Translations under genes and position numbers: made by a program | Shown: positions 18,372 to 27,043 of the stretch, one piece after another | How positions within the stretch are numbered: position 1 is the first letter of the stretch | Layout of the letters: the number at the start of each line of letters is the position of its first letter | Notes under the pieces: model-generated | The model's database searches: none | Told to the model about the DNA's origin: nothing | The model's input: the letters and a program-made list of their open reading frames with translations, nothing else | Assembly (NCBI RefSeq): GCF_002944405.1 | Contig: NZ_CP024310.1 | Coordinates: forward strand, 372,001-436,000 | DNA: 64,000 nt | Source of the DNA: Sinorhizobium fredii | Lineage (GTDB): Bacteria > Pseudomonadota > Alphaproteobacteria > Rhizobiales > Rhizobiaceae | Direction of reading: 5' to 3'

Positions 18372-18446
18372 CGTTCGATTGATGCCGATATAACTACCGT
18401 CTCCTATAGGCGGGTCAATGGCACGCCACGTTTGCGCTGGTGGCTC

Positions 18447-18484
18447 GGACCTTTTGTGGCCCGTTCTGTCAGACCTAGGTCCGA
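18447..18484. promoter_or_regulatory. Shared dyad motif cluster, copy 3
   Basis: CGGACCTTTTGTGG (from 18447) and AGACCTAGGTCCGA (18471-18484) in the 230-base divergent region between the sensor kinase and the EF-hand-like repeat protein. The second word contains the palindrome GACCTAGGTC. Spacing of about 24 bases matches copy 4 at 45.15 kb. Confidence 0.55.
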
Positions 18485-18601
18485 GAAGCCAGCGCAATAG
18501 TCCGACAGCCATGGTGGCGCGACCCCGCTCAAGCTACCGTCGCCTTGGTAAGAAATCTGACGCCTCCAAGCATGAGGCAAGTGAAACCAAGGAGGCCGGC
18601 T

Positions 18602-19696
18602 ATGGCTATTTCCAAGACAATCGGAAGGAGCGTCCTTGCCCTGGCGATCGCGGTCGCTCCTCTTGCAACCGTGACCTTCGGCGCCTCGGGTGTTGCTTTT
18701 GCCAAGGGCGGCAATGGCGGCGGCAATGGCGGCGGAAACGGCGGTGGCAATGGCGGCGGCAACGGAGGCGGTCATGGCGGCGGCCAGAGCAAGTCGCATT
18801 CCGGCAGTGGCAAGCAGGACAAAGCGCGGTCTGGCAAGAGCCATGGCGACAAGACTCTGAAGTCGCTCTTTTCGCGCGGGACCAAGTCGAAGAAGACGAT
18901 CAAGGCAGCCAAGCCAGTGAAGTCTGGACACGTCGCGGCGGGCAAGCCGAAGACGGTTGAACCTGAAAAGGTAAAGCTTGGCTCGGGGTTCAGTTCTCTG
19001 AACCGGAACTATCACGCCTATCTCAACTCCAACGATCCACGCATGGCAGCGATCTCGGCTTATGCGATTGCCTATGCCGAGTTCGAAGCTGAGAACGGCA
19101 TCGACGCCATCCCCACCGATCCTGCCCTGAGCGACGAGGCGCTCCGCGAAGCACTCGAAAGCTTCGATAAGGACGGCGTCGTGACCGACGACGACCTTCT
19201 CGAGGTCAAGGAGATACTCGGCGTCGGGCCAGCAACCGGCAAGATCGACCAGATACGCGAAACGCTGCCTGACACGTCGGATACATTGGACACGTCGGAC
19301 GCCTCGGATAGTTCAGACCTTTCGGACACGGATCCGTTGGACCCGGATGAGGAACTTGAGAGCGCCGTGCGCGGTTCGGGGTTCAGTTCGCTGAACCGGA
19401 ATTATCACGCCTATCTCAACTCCAACGACCCGCGGATGGCCGCGATCTCCGACTATGCGATTGCCTATGCGGAGTTCGAGGCTGAGAACGGTTCCGACGC
19501 CATCGCGACCGATCCGGCCTTGAGCGACGAAGCGCTTCGCGAGGCACTCGAGAGTTTCAGCAAGGATGGCGTCGTAACCGACGACGATCTCGCCGAGGCT
19601 AAAGAGATACTCGGCGTCGGACCGGAGTTCGGCAAGATCGACGAGATACGTGAAACGCTGCCGGAAACAGCTGACGACCTGGGTGTTGCGGAGTAA
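18602..19696 (+). CDS. Secreted Gly/Asn-repeat protein with two EF-hand-like modules
   Basis: 364 residues. A signal peptide (about 1-35, ending GVAFAKG) leads into a GGN-GGG repeat block (about 36-60) and a Lys/Ser-rich basic stretch (about 60-125). Two near-identical modules of about 95 residues follow (about 127-222 and 258-353). Each begins GSGFSSLNRNYHAYLNSNDP and carries an EF-hand-like loop, S-F-D-K-D-G-V-V-T-D-D-D in the first and SFSKDGVVTDDD in the second. An acidic Asp/Ser linker joins them. The loop spacing fits calcium ligands at positions 3, 5 and 12 but lacks Asp at position 1, so calcium binding is possible, not certain. It is divergent from the sensor kinase. Likely surface or matrix protein. 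Confidence 0.78.
   Translation: MAISKTIGRSVLALAIAVAPLATVTFGASGVAFAKGGNGGGNGGGNGGGNGGGNGGGHGGGQSKSHSGSGKQDKARSGKSHGDKTLKSLFSRGTKSKKTIKAAKPVKSGHVAAGKPKTVEPEKVKLGSGFSSLNRNYHAYLNSNDPRMAAISAYAIAYAEFEAENGIDAIPTDPALSDEALREALESFDKDGVVTDDDLLEVKEILGVGPATGKIDQIRETLPDTSDTLDTSDASDSSDLSDTDPLDPDEELESAVRGSGFSSLNRNYHAYLNSNDPRMAAISDYAIAYAEFEAENGSDAIATDPALSDEALREALESFSKDGVVTDDDLAEAKEILGVGPEFGKIDEIRETLPETADDLGVAE
18983..19662 (+). repeat. Intragenic direct duplication of about 287 bases
   Basis: Bases 18983-19269 recur at 19376-19662, offset exactly 393 bases (131 codons), at roughly 90% identity by eye. They encode the two EF-hand-like modules. The spacer encodes the Asp/Ser linker only. Confidence 0.85.
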
Positions 19697-19763
19697 ACCT
19701 GAGTTCGGACGGTGCCGGCAGCAGCCGGCATCCGTCCGCAATCCGTTTGGGGCGGCTTGATCC

Positions 19764-20555
19764 ATGAATTTGCAGACACGCGACGACGCAACTTGCGGTG
19801 CTGTGCGGGCGATGCAGCACGGACGGATCGGGTTTTCCCTGCAACAGATAAACGCCGTCGCTGATCCAGGCGAGGTCCTCTATTCGAAATGCCTCGCGAG
19901 ATTCGTGGAGCCGGACGGTACGGTCAGAACCCGCGGAGAGTTCTCCGCTTTCCCCGGAGCGTCGCAGATCGCTCTGGCTTTCGGGCTCGATCTCCTCGAC
20001 CTGGCGTTTGAATGGCTCGCTTGCCATCCGTCGGACGTGCTCGGCTGCGACCTCTCGGCCGAGATCATAGCCGATGAGCGAAGCTGCATGGTGTTGCACG
20101 ACCTCCTCTCGCGGCACAGCGCCTTGGCGACCCGCATGGTTCTTGAGGTAACGCAGCCTCTGAAAACGCCCTTCGCCGCGAACTTGCTCGGCAGCGCCCG
20201 CGCGATGGGCTATAGAATTGCGATAGACAGGTTCGGGACCGGCAATGCGCTGTCGACCATCCCGGTCGATCTCGTGAAAATCGACGCATGTTTTGCGCAG
20301 CACCGCCTGGGTGATGCCGCGCCGATCCTGCGTGACCTGGTCGCTCTGGCCTCCTTTGCGGCATCGATTGTGGTTGTCGAAGGCATCGAAACATACGATC
20401 AGCTTGAGGCCGCCAGGTGCGCCGGAGCGACACATGTGCAGGGGTTTCTCCTTTCGGAGCCGACTCTGCCGCCCGTCTATTCGCGCAGCGCACGAGCATT
20501 CAAGCGAAGATTTCGCCCAGCCTCGCTCCAGCCGCATCTGCCGCAGTGCTCGTAG
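19764..20555 (+). CDS. Degenerate EAL-domain protein
   Basis: 263 residues covering one EAL fold. Cyclic-di-GMP phosphodiesterases need EALxR, a Glu in the ELTE-type motif, DDFGTG, KID and EGVET. Here the EAL position reads SKCLAR, the next motif reads EVTQ, DDFGTG reads DRFGTGN and the end reads EGIET. At least two metal ligands are gone, so the protein is probably a binding or scaffold protein, not an enzyme. No signal or membrane segment is seen. It follows the EF-hand-like gene by 67 bases on the same strand and may be cotranscribed, hinting at a link between second-messenger state and the surface protein. Confidence 0.8.
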   Translation: MNLQTRDDATCGAVRAMQHGRIGFSLQQINAVADPGEVLYSKCLARFVEPDGTVRTRGEFSAFPGASQIALAFGLDLLDLAFEWLACHPSDVLGCDLSAEIIADERSCMVLHDLLSRHSALATRMVLEVTQPLKTPFAANLLGSARAMGYRIAIDRFGTGNALSTIPVDLVKIDACFAQHRLGDAAPILRDLVALASFAASIVVVEGIETYDQLEAARCAGATHVQGFLLSEPTLPPVYSRSARAFKRRFRPASLQPHLPQCS

Positions 20556-20582
20556 CACCGTAGCGATCGAGAGCACATTCGA

Positions 20583-21530
20583 TTAGCAGGCGGTACCTGC
20601 GACATTTGCGATCTTCTTTTCCGACCGCGAGTCCGTCGGCCGCTTCGCGCAAATTGCCCGGACGCACGCCCGCAACCAACGATGCCCCGGGTCTGCCTCG
20701 AGGCGTGGATGCCAAAGCATCGACACGGTGATCTCCGGAATGGGGATCGGAATGGGAAAACTGAACAGATCGTCACGAAGGTTGCCGGTGTGGCGCTCGG
20801 GGACGGTGGCAATCATGTCGGAGTTTTTCGCCAGCGCCAGCGCGGGAGAAAAACCGCCAACGGTTGCGGTAATCTCCCGTTCGAGACCGAGCGCCTCCAG
20901 AGCGGCATCGATCGGCCCGTTATCTCTACGGTGGCGGGCGACGAGCACGTGCTGCCCGGCGGCATAGCGGGCGGGCGTGATCTCGCCCTGGCAGAGCGCG
21001 TGTCCGACACGCACGACGCCGACGAAGCGATCCTGGAACAAGGCCTGCGTGCGGATCTCCGGGCTCTGGCTCCCGCCTACGACGCCGGTCTCCAGGTCGA
21101 CACTGCCATCCCGTAGCGGCGTGCTGTCCTTGTCGAGTTTCGGGACGAAGCGCAGCCGCACGCCCGGTGCCTCGGCGCCGGCCTTGGAGATCAGGGCCGG
21201 CCCGAAATTCTCGACGAAGCCGTCGCTCGTGCGAAGCGTGAAGGTCCGCACGAGCCGGCCGAGATCCAAACGGTCGGCAGGCCTCAGCGCCGCCTCCGCC
21301 TCCTCGACCAGGTGGCCGACGCGCTCACGCAATTCGAGCGCGCGGGGTGTCAGGACGAGGCCGCGGCCGGCCCGCACTAACAGCGGATCGCCGGTCGTAG
21401 CGCGCAAGCGCGCAAGCTGCCGGCTCATGGCGGAGGGGCTCAGCCGCAACCTTCGGGCAGCGCCGGCGACGCTTCCTTCGGCAAGCAGCACATCGAGGGT
21501 GACGAGAAGATTGAGGTCCGGATGCGACAT
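20583..21530 (-). CDS. LysR-family transcriptional regulator
   Basis: 315 residues: winged helix at the N-terminus (DVLLAEGSVAGAARRLRLSP, SAMSRQLARLR) and a periplasmic-binding-like effector domain (about 90-300). The ATG at 21530 gives MSHPDLNLLVTLDVLL, the usual beginning; an in-frame start at 21572 is less likely. It is divergent, by 122 bases, from an MFS transporter, the classical LysR arrangement, so it probably controls that gene. Confidence 0.9.
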   Translation of the reverse strand: MSHPDLNLLVTLDVLLAEGSVAGAARRLRLSPSAMSRQLARLRATTGDPLLVRAGRGLVLTPRALELRERVGHLVEEAEAALRPADRLDLGRLVRTFTLRTSDGFVENFGPALISKAGAEAPGVRLRFVPKLDKDSTPLRDGSVDLETGVVGGSQSPEIRTQALFQDRFVGVVRVGHALCQGEITPARYAAGQHVLVARHRRDNGPIDAALEALGLEREITATVGGFSPALALAKNSDMIATVPERHTGNLRDDLFSFPIPIPIPEITVSMLWHPRLEADPGHRWLRACVRAICAKRPTDSRSEKKIANVAGTAC

Positions 21531-21652
21531 GCGGGTGACGATAGCATGAATTGATACTAGCGTCAGATGCATGAATGCAATGCAAATGGTGCGTCTTCCG
21601 CCATCTCCGGCAACGGTTTACCTCTCGAGCGACGCCGATGAGAGGAACGACG

Positions 21653-23083
21653 ATGACAAAATACCCGTATGACACGGTTGCTGCTGGCATGGAGCAGCCG
21701 ATCTCGGCCCGCTGGACACTGACCAGCCTTTCCCTTTCCATGCTGCTGGCCTCCTTGGGCGTGAGCATCGCCAATGTTGGCTTGCCCACCCTGACCCACG
21801 CCTTCTCCGCCTCGTTTCAAGAGGTGCAGTGGGTCGTCCTCGCCTATCTGTTGGTCATCACCACGCTGATCATCAGCGTCGGTCGGTTCGGCGACATCGT
21901 CGGCCGCCGCAAACTGCTGCTCGCCGGTATCGCCCTGTTCACGATCGCATCCGGCCTGTGCGGCGCCGCGCCGCATCTTTCCTGGCTCGTCGCGGCGAGA
22001 GCCCTGCAGGGGTTGGGCGCCGCAGCCATGATGGCGCTTGCCCTGGCCCTGGTCGGCGAGGTCGTCCCGAAGGAAAGGATTGGCAGCGCCATGGGGCTGC
22101 TCGGCACGATGTCGGCGATCGGGACGGCGCTCGGCCCCTCCCTGGGCGGCGCGTTGATCGCCGGCTTCGGCTGGCGGGCGATCTTCCTGGTCACGGTGCC
22201 GATCGGCCTGTTGGCTTTGCTTCTTGCCTGCCACGCACTGCCGACGGATCGTCCGGCATCAAGGGCGTGCCGGCCCGGCTTCGACCTCGCCGGTACGCTG
22301 ATCCTCGTCTTCACCCTCGGCGCCTACGCGCTCGCCATGACCATCGGGCGCGGCAGCTTCGGGGCGACCAACCTGGTTCTGCTGCTGGCGGCCGTCTTCG
22401 GCATGTGTGTCTTTCTATTAGTGGAATTTCGGACGGGGTCACCCTTGGTCGATTTCGCGATGCTGCATCAGCCGTCGTTTCGCTCGGGACTTGCCACGAG
22501 CATGTTGGTCGCTACGGTGATGATGGCGACGCTGGTGGTGGGGCCGTTTTACCTGTCGCGCGGTCTGGGGCTTGATGCGGCGCTCGTCGGCCTGGTGATG
22601 TCGGTCGGACCGGTCGTCTCGGCGCTGACGGGCATTCCGGCGGGGCGGCTCGTCGATCGCTTCGGCGTGTGGCGCATGGCCGCCGCCGGTCTTGGCGCCA
22701 TGACGGCCGGTTGCCTCGCACTCTCGCTCGTTCCGGAAGCGCTCGGCGTCGCCGGCTATGTCATGCCGCTCGTCATTCTCACCGGCGGCTACGCGCTGTT
22801 CCAGGCGGCAAACAATACCGCTGTGATGAAGGACGCGCGGCCCGAGCAGCGGGGCACCGTCTCGGGGCTCTTGAACCTCTCGCGCAATTTCGGGCTGATC
22901 ACCGGCGCATCGATGATGGGAGCGGTCTTCTCCTTCGCCGCGGCGAGGGAGACTGCGGCCGCCACCGCCACCGGCATGCGCGCCACTTTCGCCGTCGCCA
23001 CGGTTCTGGTGGTCATCGCGATCGCCGTCGCAGCGGCAAGCCGCGCTGTTGTGGTGAGGTCAAAATCCCAAGAGGCGCAGTGA
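21653..23083 (+). CDS. MFS transporter, DHA2 family
   Basis: 476 residues with about 14 membrane segments. The family loop signature is seen as VGRFGDIVGRRKLLLAGI (motif A) and the antiporter motif C region as GTMSAIGTALGPSLGGALI. Probably a drug or metabolite exporter driven by protons. AGAGGA 6 bases upstream selects the ATG at 21653; one at 21638 is also in frame. The divergent LysR gene is its likely regulator. Confidence 0.92.
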   Translation: MTKYPYDTVAAGMEQPISARWTLTSLSLSMLLASLGVSIANVGLPTLTHAFSASFQEVQWVVLAYLLVITTLIISVGRFGDIVGRRKLLLAGIALFTIASGLCGAAPHLSWLVAARALQGLGAAAMMALALALVGEVVPKERIGSAMGLLGTMSAIGTALGPSLGGALIAGFGWRAIFLVTVPIGLLALLLACHALPTDRPASRACRPGFDLAGTLILVFTLGAYALAMTIGRGSFGATNLVLLLAAVFGMCVFLLVEFRTGSPLVDFAMLHQPSFRSGLATSMLVATVMMATLVVGPFYLSRGLGLDAALVGLVMSVGPVVSALTGIPAGRLVDRFGVWRMAAAGLGAMTAGCLALSLVPEALGVAGYVMPLVILTGGYALFQAANNTAVMKDARPEQRGTVSGLLNLSRNFGLITGASMMGAVFSFAAARETAAATATGMRATFAVATVLVVIAIAVAAASRAVVVRSKSQEAQ

Positions 23084-23117
23084 GCCGGGGGCGGGTAGCC
23101 GTCCCGGCCCTTGCCGC

Positions 23118-24026
23118 TTAGCCCCTCAAGCAGCGTGCCAGGTTGTGGATGTGGCGAGCGCCGATGCCGCAGCAGCCGCCGACGATGGAGGCGCCGGCCT
23201 CGACCCAATCACAGGCAAAGCGTGAATAGCGGTCGGCGGTCAGGTCGGCGCGGGTGTGGTGAAGCGTCTCATTGGCAGCGCCCTCCGTCTCTTCCGCCTC
23301 GAAGGCGTTGGCATAGACGCCAATGCCGATAACCGCCTGCCTTTCCCTAAACGTTTGAGCCGCGACAGTGACGGCGCGCGCCATGACTTCCGGATGGCTG
23401 CAGTTGAACAGGAGCGCCTCGGCACCAGAGCCGGCCGCCCAGGCGGCGGCCGCGGCCACGGGTTCCCCGGATCGGAGCCTCGGCTCGTCGCCCTCCGGAG
23501 CTCCTGCATCGTCGGCCAGGGTGAACGAGATCCAGAACGGCTTGCCGGTCGCCGCAACTGCGGCGCGCACCGCATCGCCTTCGGCGATCAAGCTCAGCGT
23601 TTCGCCGAGCCAGACATCGACATAGGGCGCCAATCCCTCGACGAGGACCTTCAGATAGTCCTGCACGCGCGAGGGGTCGAAGCGCTCGGGCTCGTAGGAG
23701 CCGAAGATCGGCGGCAATGAGCCAGCGACGATGACCTTGCGATCGGTCCTCTCGTCGGCCGCATCCCTGGCGAGTTTTCCGGCCAATTCGATCAGCGTGC
23801 GTCCTTCGGAGCGGAAACGCTCCTCGCCGATGTGGAACGGCACCAGCGAATAGCTGTTGGTGGTGATCACATCGGCGCCGGCGTCGATGAATTCCCTATG
23901 GACACGCCCGACGATCTCCGGCGTTTCCATCAAGGCCAGCGCGGACCATTCCGGCTGCCTGAGTTCGGCGCCGAGCCGGATCAGCTCCCGGCTCATGCCG
24001 CCGTCGAGAATACGTATGTGGTTCAT
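23118..24026 (-). CDS. Homocysteine S-methyltransferase-family protein
   Basis: 302-residue TIM barrel of the MmuM/BHMT type. The N-terminus reads ILDGGMSRELIRLGAELRQP, and the zinc ligands are present: Cys in LLFNCSHPEVM and the Cys pair in IVGGCCGIGARHI. It transfers a methyl group, in relatives from S-methylmethionine, to homocysteine, forming methionine. It is the last gene of the run from 28626 downwards (ATPase, binding protein, two permeases, PLP lyase, this gene), which points to a role in sulfur-amino-acid use. The start at 24026 fits the family; a longer frame to 24263 is a shadow. Confidence 0.88.
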   Translation of the reverse strand: MNHIRILDGGMSRELIRLGAELRQPEWSALALMETPEIVGRVHREFIDAGADVITTNSYSLVPFHIGEERFRSEGRTLIELAGKLARDAADERTDRKVIVAGSLPPIFGSYEPERFDPSRVQDYLKVLVEGLAPYVDVWLGETLSLIAEGDAVRAAVAATGKPFWISFTLADDAGAPEGDEPRLRSGEPVAAAAAWAAGSGAEALLFNCSHPEVMARAVTVAAQTFRERQAVIGIGVYANAFEAEETEGAANETLHHTRADLTADRYSRFACDWVEAGASIVGGCCGIGARHIHNLARCLRG

Positions 24027-24138
24027 TGATGATCGACTCCAACTTTGCTGGTTCAGCGCCGGAGGGCCGCCGACGGCGCAAATGCCGTCAGCCGGTCCCG
24101 GGCGCTCGGGTGTTCGGTCGGGATTTTGTTGCGGGTCT

Positions 24139-25413
24139 TCATCGGAGCGCCTGATCGAGGTCGTCGATGATGTCCTCGACGGACTCCAGGCCGACCGACA
24201 GGCGGAACACGCCGTCGCCGGCAAAGGCGCGGTAATCGTCGAGCGGCGCTCCTTTGAGCCCATAGGTCGACTTCATCATCTCGTTGGTATCGAGAAGCAC
24301 GACGATGCTGCGCTGGTGGCCGACCGAGAAGGCGTAGTGCACCACCCGCAACCGGTCGGCGAGTTGGGCCGCCATTTTCTGCGCGTCGTCCGTCTGGAAT
24401 GTGAGGATGCCGCCGAAGGCATTCATCTGGCGCCGCGCCAGCGCGTGCTGGGGATGCGTGTCCAATCCGGGATAGGTGACCGATTTGACGCCCGGATGGC
24501 CGTCAAGAAAGCGGGCAAGCCGCAGCGCCGAATCCGATACTGCCCGCATCCTCGGAAAGAGCGTGTCGATGCCGCGCATAATGAGCCAGGCACTGTGGGC
24601 CGAGAGCGAAGCGCCGAGATAGACGCCGGCGCGCGAGCGGATTTTCTCGACAATCTGCTTGCGGCCGCAGACGATCCCGCCGAGCGCGTCGCCATGGCCG
24701 TTGATGAACTTCGTGAGCGAGTGGATCACGAGGTCGACGCCCAAGGCGAGCGGCCTTGTCGCGACCGGCGTGGCCAGCGTGGAATCGACCGAAACGAGTG
24801 CATCGCGCTGGTGGGCGAGTGCCGCCACGGCGGAAAGATCGGTCAATCGCAGGATTGGGTTGCAGGGGCTTTCGCAATGCACGAGCCGTGTGTTGGGCCG
24901 GAAGGCCGCGGCAACCGCATCCAGCCGCGACATGTTCACCGCGGTCACCTCGATGCCGTAGTCGGGCAGGATCCGGCGGGCCAGCTCGCTGGCGCCTGCG
25001 TAGCAGACATCGCTGATGATCAGGTGATCGCCGGCCTTGAGACAGGTCAGGAACATGGCGGCGATCGCTGCGAGACCGGTCGCGGCCGCGAGCGCGTCGT
25101 CGGCGCCTTCGAGTGCTGCCATGCGCTGCTCGAGCTGCCGCACGGTGGGATTGGTCCAGCGCGCATAGAGATATGGCAGCGCCGTCAGATCCTCGACGCC
25201 GTCGGCCGAAAAGGCGCCATCGCCCGGGGCAAGCAGATTGTTGACCGACATCGAGATATTGGGGGCGATCGCCTTCGTCGTCGGATCGATGACCAAGCCG
25301 CCGTCGAGCGCCAGGGTCTCCCAATGCAGCGGGCGATTGTCGGAATGCGGCCGGGCTCTCGCTTGGCTTCGGCGATCCGTTACGGCCTTGGTGCTCGATC
25401 GATTCAGGGACAT
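24139..25413 (-). CDS. Cys/Met-metabolism PLP-dependent enzyme (cystathionine gamma-synthase/lyase family)
   Basis: 424 residues, fold type I PLP enzyme. Visible: the family segment YARWTNPTVRQLEQRMAALE, the PLP-stacking region CYAGASEL, Asp in VSVDSTLATPVATRPL, and the Schiff-base Lys in HSLTKFINGHGDALGG. Family members make or split C-S bonds (cystathionine, methionine, homocysteine); the exact reaction is not readable. It lies between the importer permeases and the homocysteine methyltransferase, so a catabolic lyase or a sulfhydrylase acting on the imported compound is the likely role. Confidence 0.88.
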   Translation of the reverse strand: MSLNRSSTKAVTDRRSQARARPHSDNRPLHWETLALDGGLVIDPTTKAIAPNISMSVNNLLAPGDGAFSADGVEDLTALPYLYARWTNPTVRQLEQRMAALEGADDALAAATGLAAIAAMFLTCLKAGDHLIISDVCYAGASELARRILPDYGIEVTAVNMSRLDAVAAAFRPNTRLVHCESPCNPILRLTDLSAVAALAHQRDALVSVDSTLATPVATRPLALGVDLVIHSLTKFINGHGDALGGIVCGRKQIVEKIRSRAGVYLGASLSAHSAWLIMRGIDTLFPRMRAVSDSALRLARFLDGHPGVKSVTYPGLDTHPQHALARRQMNAFGGILTFQTDDAQKMAAQLADRLRVVHYAFSVGHQRSIVVLLDTNEMMKSTYGLKGAPLDDYRAFAGDGVFRLSVGLESVEDIIDDLDQALR

Positions 25414-25551
25414 GGAGGACCTTTCGAGATGCGTTCGACGGCGACTCTAGTGTTCTCCGAGTGTTTTTGGCCGCTCAGCGGCTGCCGATCCGCCGAGAAA
25501 AGGCGCGATGAGGACCTCGGGCGCCGCCAAATCGACGAAGCAGTCATCGCG

Positions 25552-26241
25552 CTAGCGCCGTACCGGCACTTGCGCTTCGACGACCTTGAAGGCGCGGGTG
25601 ATGATAAGCGTCAGGCAGACATAGAAGACGGTCACGACCATCAGCGGCTCGTAGACCAGCAGCGTGTCCTGCCTCACCTTGTAGGCCACCGCATAGAGGT
25701 CCATTACCGTCACGGTGAAAGCGAGAGGCGTTGCCTTCAATTGCAGCACGACTTCGCCGGCGATTGTCGGCAAGGCGATGCGGATGGCGCGCGGCAGCCA
25801 GATCCGCCTGAGCAGGGTCGAGGACGACATGCCGAAGGATCGGCCGGCCTCGAGTTCACCCTTGGGAACGGCAAGCAGCGCGCCGCGCAGCACCTCGGCC
25901 TCATAGGCCGCATAATTGAGGGTGAAGCTCACCGCCGCAAAGAAGAAACCTTCGCGCAGGAGCGGCCAGAGAAGGCTCGCACGCAGGCCGGGGATCATCG
26001 GCAGCAGCGAGCCGACGCCGTAATAGAGCAGCCACAGCTGAATCAGCAGCGGCGTGCCGCGCAGGCAGGTGCAGTAGCCGCGAGCGAAGAGCTTGAGCCA
26101 GCGCGGGCCGATCACCTGCGCGAGCGCGAGACCGATCGCCAGAATGAAGCCGAAGCCGACCGAAATCACGAGCAGGAGGACGGTCTGGACCGCGCCTGCG
26201 GCAAGCAGCGGCCAATAGGAAAAGATCCACGAGAAATCCAC
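25552..26241 (-). CDS. Amino-acid ABC transporter permease
   Basis: 229 residues, polar amino-acid (HisM/GlnP) family, five to six membrane segments. The EAA loop is visible as ELEAGRSFGMSSSTLLRRIW followed by LPRAIRIALP. It pairs with the permease at 26251 to form the membrane channel. Only 9 bases separate the two. Confidence 0.92.
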   Translation of the reverse strand: MDFSWIFSYWPLLAAGAVQTVLLLVISVGFGFILAIGLALAQVIGPRWLKLFARGYCTCLRGTPLLIQLWLLYYGVGSLLPMIPGLRASLLWPLLREGFFFAAVSFTLNYAAYEAEVLRGALLAVPKGELEAGRSFGMSSSTLLRRIWLPRAIRIALPTIAGEVVLQLKATPLAFTVTVMDLYAVAYKVRQDTLLVYEPLMVVTVFYVCLTLIITRAFKVVEAQVPVRR

Positions 26242-26250
26242 GTGCCCCTC

Positions 26251-26973
26251 CTATGCGGTCGTCGGCTGGCCGCGCCGGAGGCGGCTCTCGAGCGCCGCGA
26301 ACGCGACGTTAGAGATGAGCGTTATCGCGAGGTAGAGGGCGGCGGAGGCGAGGAAGAACAGGAAGTAGTGCTTGGTGTTGCCGGCGGCGATACGGGTCGC
26401 GAGCGCCAGTTCCTGATAGCCGACGACGGCAATCAACGCGCTGTCCTTGGTGACCGACATCCAGAGATTGGCTAGACCCGGCAGCGCATTCGGCATCAGG
26501 GCCGGCAGCACGATGCGGCGGAAGCGCAGCCGCGGCCGCATGCCGAAGGCGGCCGCCGCTTCGATCTGCCCGACCGGAATGGCGAGGATCGCCCCGCGAA
26601 ACACTTCGGTCATATAGGCGCCCTGGACAATGCCCAGCACCGCGACGGCGGCAACGAAGCCGTTGATCTCCACCGCCGGAAGCCCGAGTGCGGAGAGGAT
26701 GCGGTTCAGCCCGTCGGTTCCCGCATAATAGAGGCCGATGATCAGGATCAGTTCCGGGATGGCGCGGACGGCCGTCGTATAGAGATCGAGGACGAAGCGA
26801 ACCGGGCGATTGCCCTTCAGCTTGCCGATGGCACCGACGAGGCCGATGGCGATGCCGACGAGATAGGCGCCAAGCGAAATCAGCACGGTGGAGAGCGCGC
26901 CTGCAAGCAGCACGCCTCCCCAGCCGGGCGGATAAGGGGAGAGCAATTCCAGGAGCGATTGGCTGGACGACAT
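26251..26973 (-). CDS. Amino-acid ABC transporter permease
   Basis: 240 residues, HisQ/HisM family. The EAA loop reads QIEAAAAFGMRPRLRFRRIV then LPALMPNALPGLANLW, which docks the ATPase. A hairpin at 27004-27039 separates it from the binding-protein gene upstream, so its expression is probably below that of the binding protein. Confidence 0.92.
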   Translation of the reverse strand: MSSSQSLLELLSPYPPGWGGVLLAGALSTVLISLGAYLVGIAIGLVGAIGKLKGNRPVRFVLDLYTTAVRAIPELILIIGLYYAGTDGLNRILSALGLPAVEINGFVAAVAVLGIVQGAYMTEVFRGAILAIPVGQIEAAAAFGMRPRLRFRRIVLPALMPNALPGLANLWMSVTKDSALIAVVGYQELALATRIAAGNTKHYFLFFLASAALYLAITLISNVAFAALESRLRRGQPTTA

Positions 26974-27003
26974 CCGGGGCCTATCTGATCGAGTTCATAG
27001 GCA

Positions 27004-27039
27004 AAGGGCGATCGGCGCCTTCAGGCGCCGATCGCCCTT
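27004..27039 (-). terminator. Strong hairpin between binding protein and permease genes
   Basis: Perfect 16-base inverted repeat, arms AAGGGCGATCGGCGCC and GGCGCCGATCGCCCTT, with a 4-base loop. On the minus strand it starts 5 bases after the binding-protein stop. It is followed by only TTTG, so partial termination or mRNA 3'-end protection is more likely than full stop. Confidence 0.75.
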
Positions 27040-27043
27040 CCGG

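Noticed and set aside
23857..26475. Very long plus-strand open frame (872 codons)
   Set aside because: It is antisense to the methyltransferase, PLP enzyme and permease genes, which have clear family motifs. Its product is rich in Arg/His/Glu with no recognisable domain, as expected of a high-GC shadow frame.
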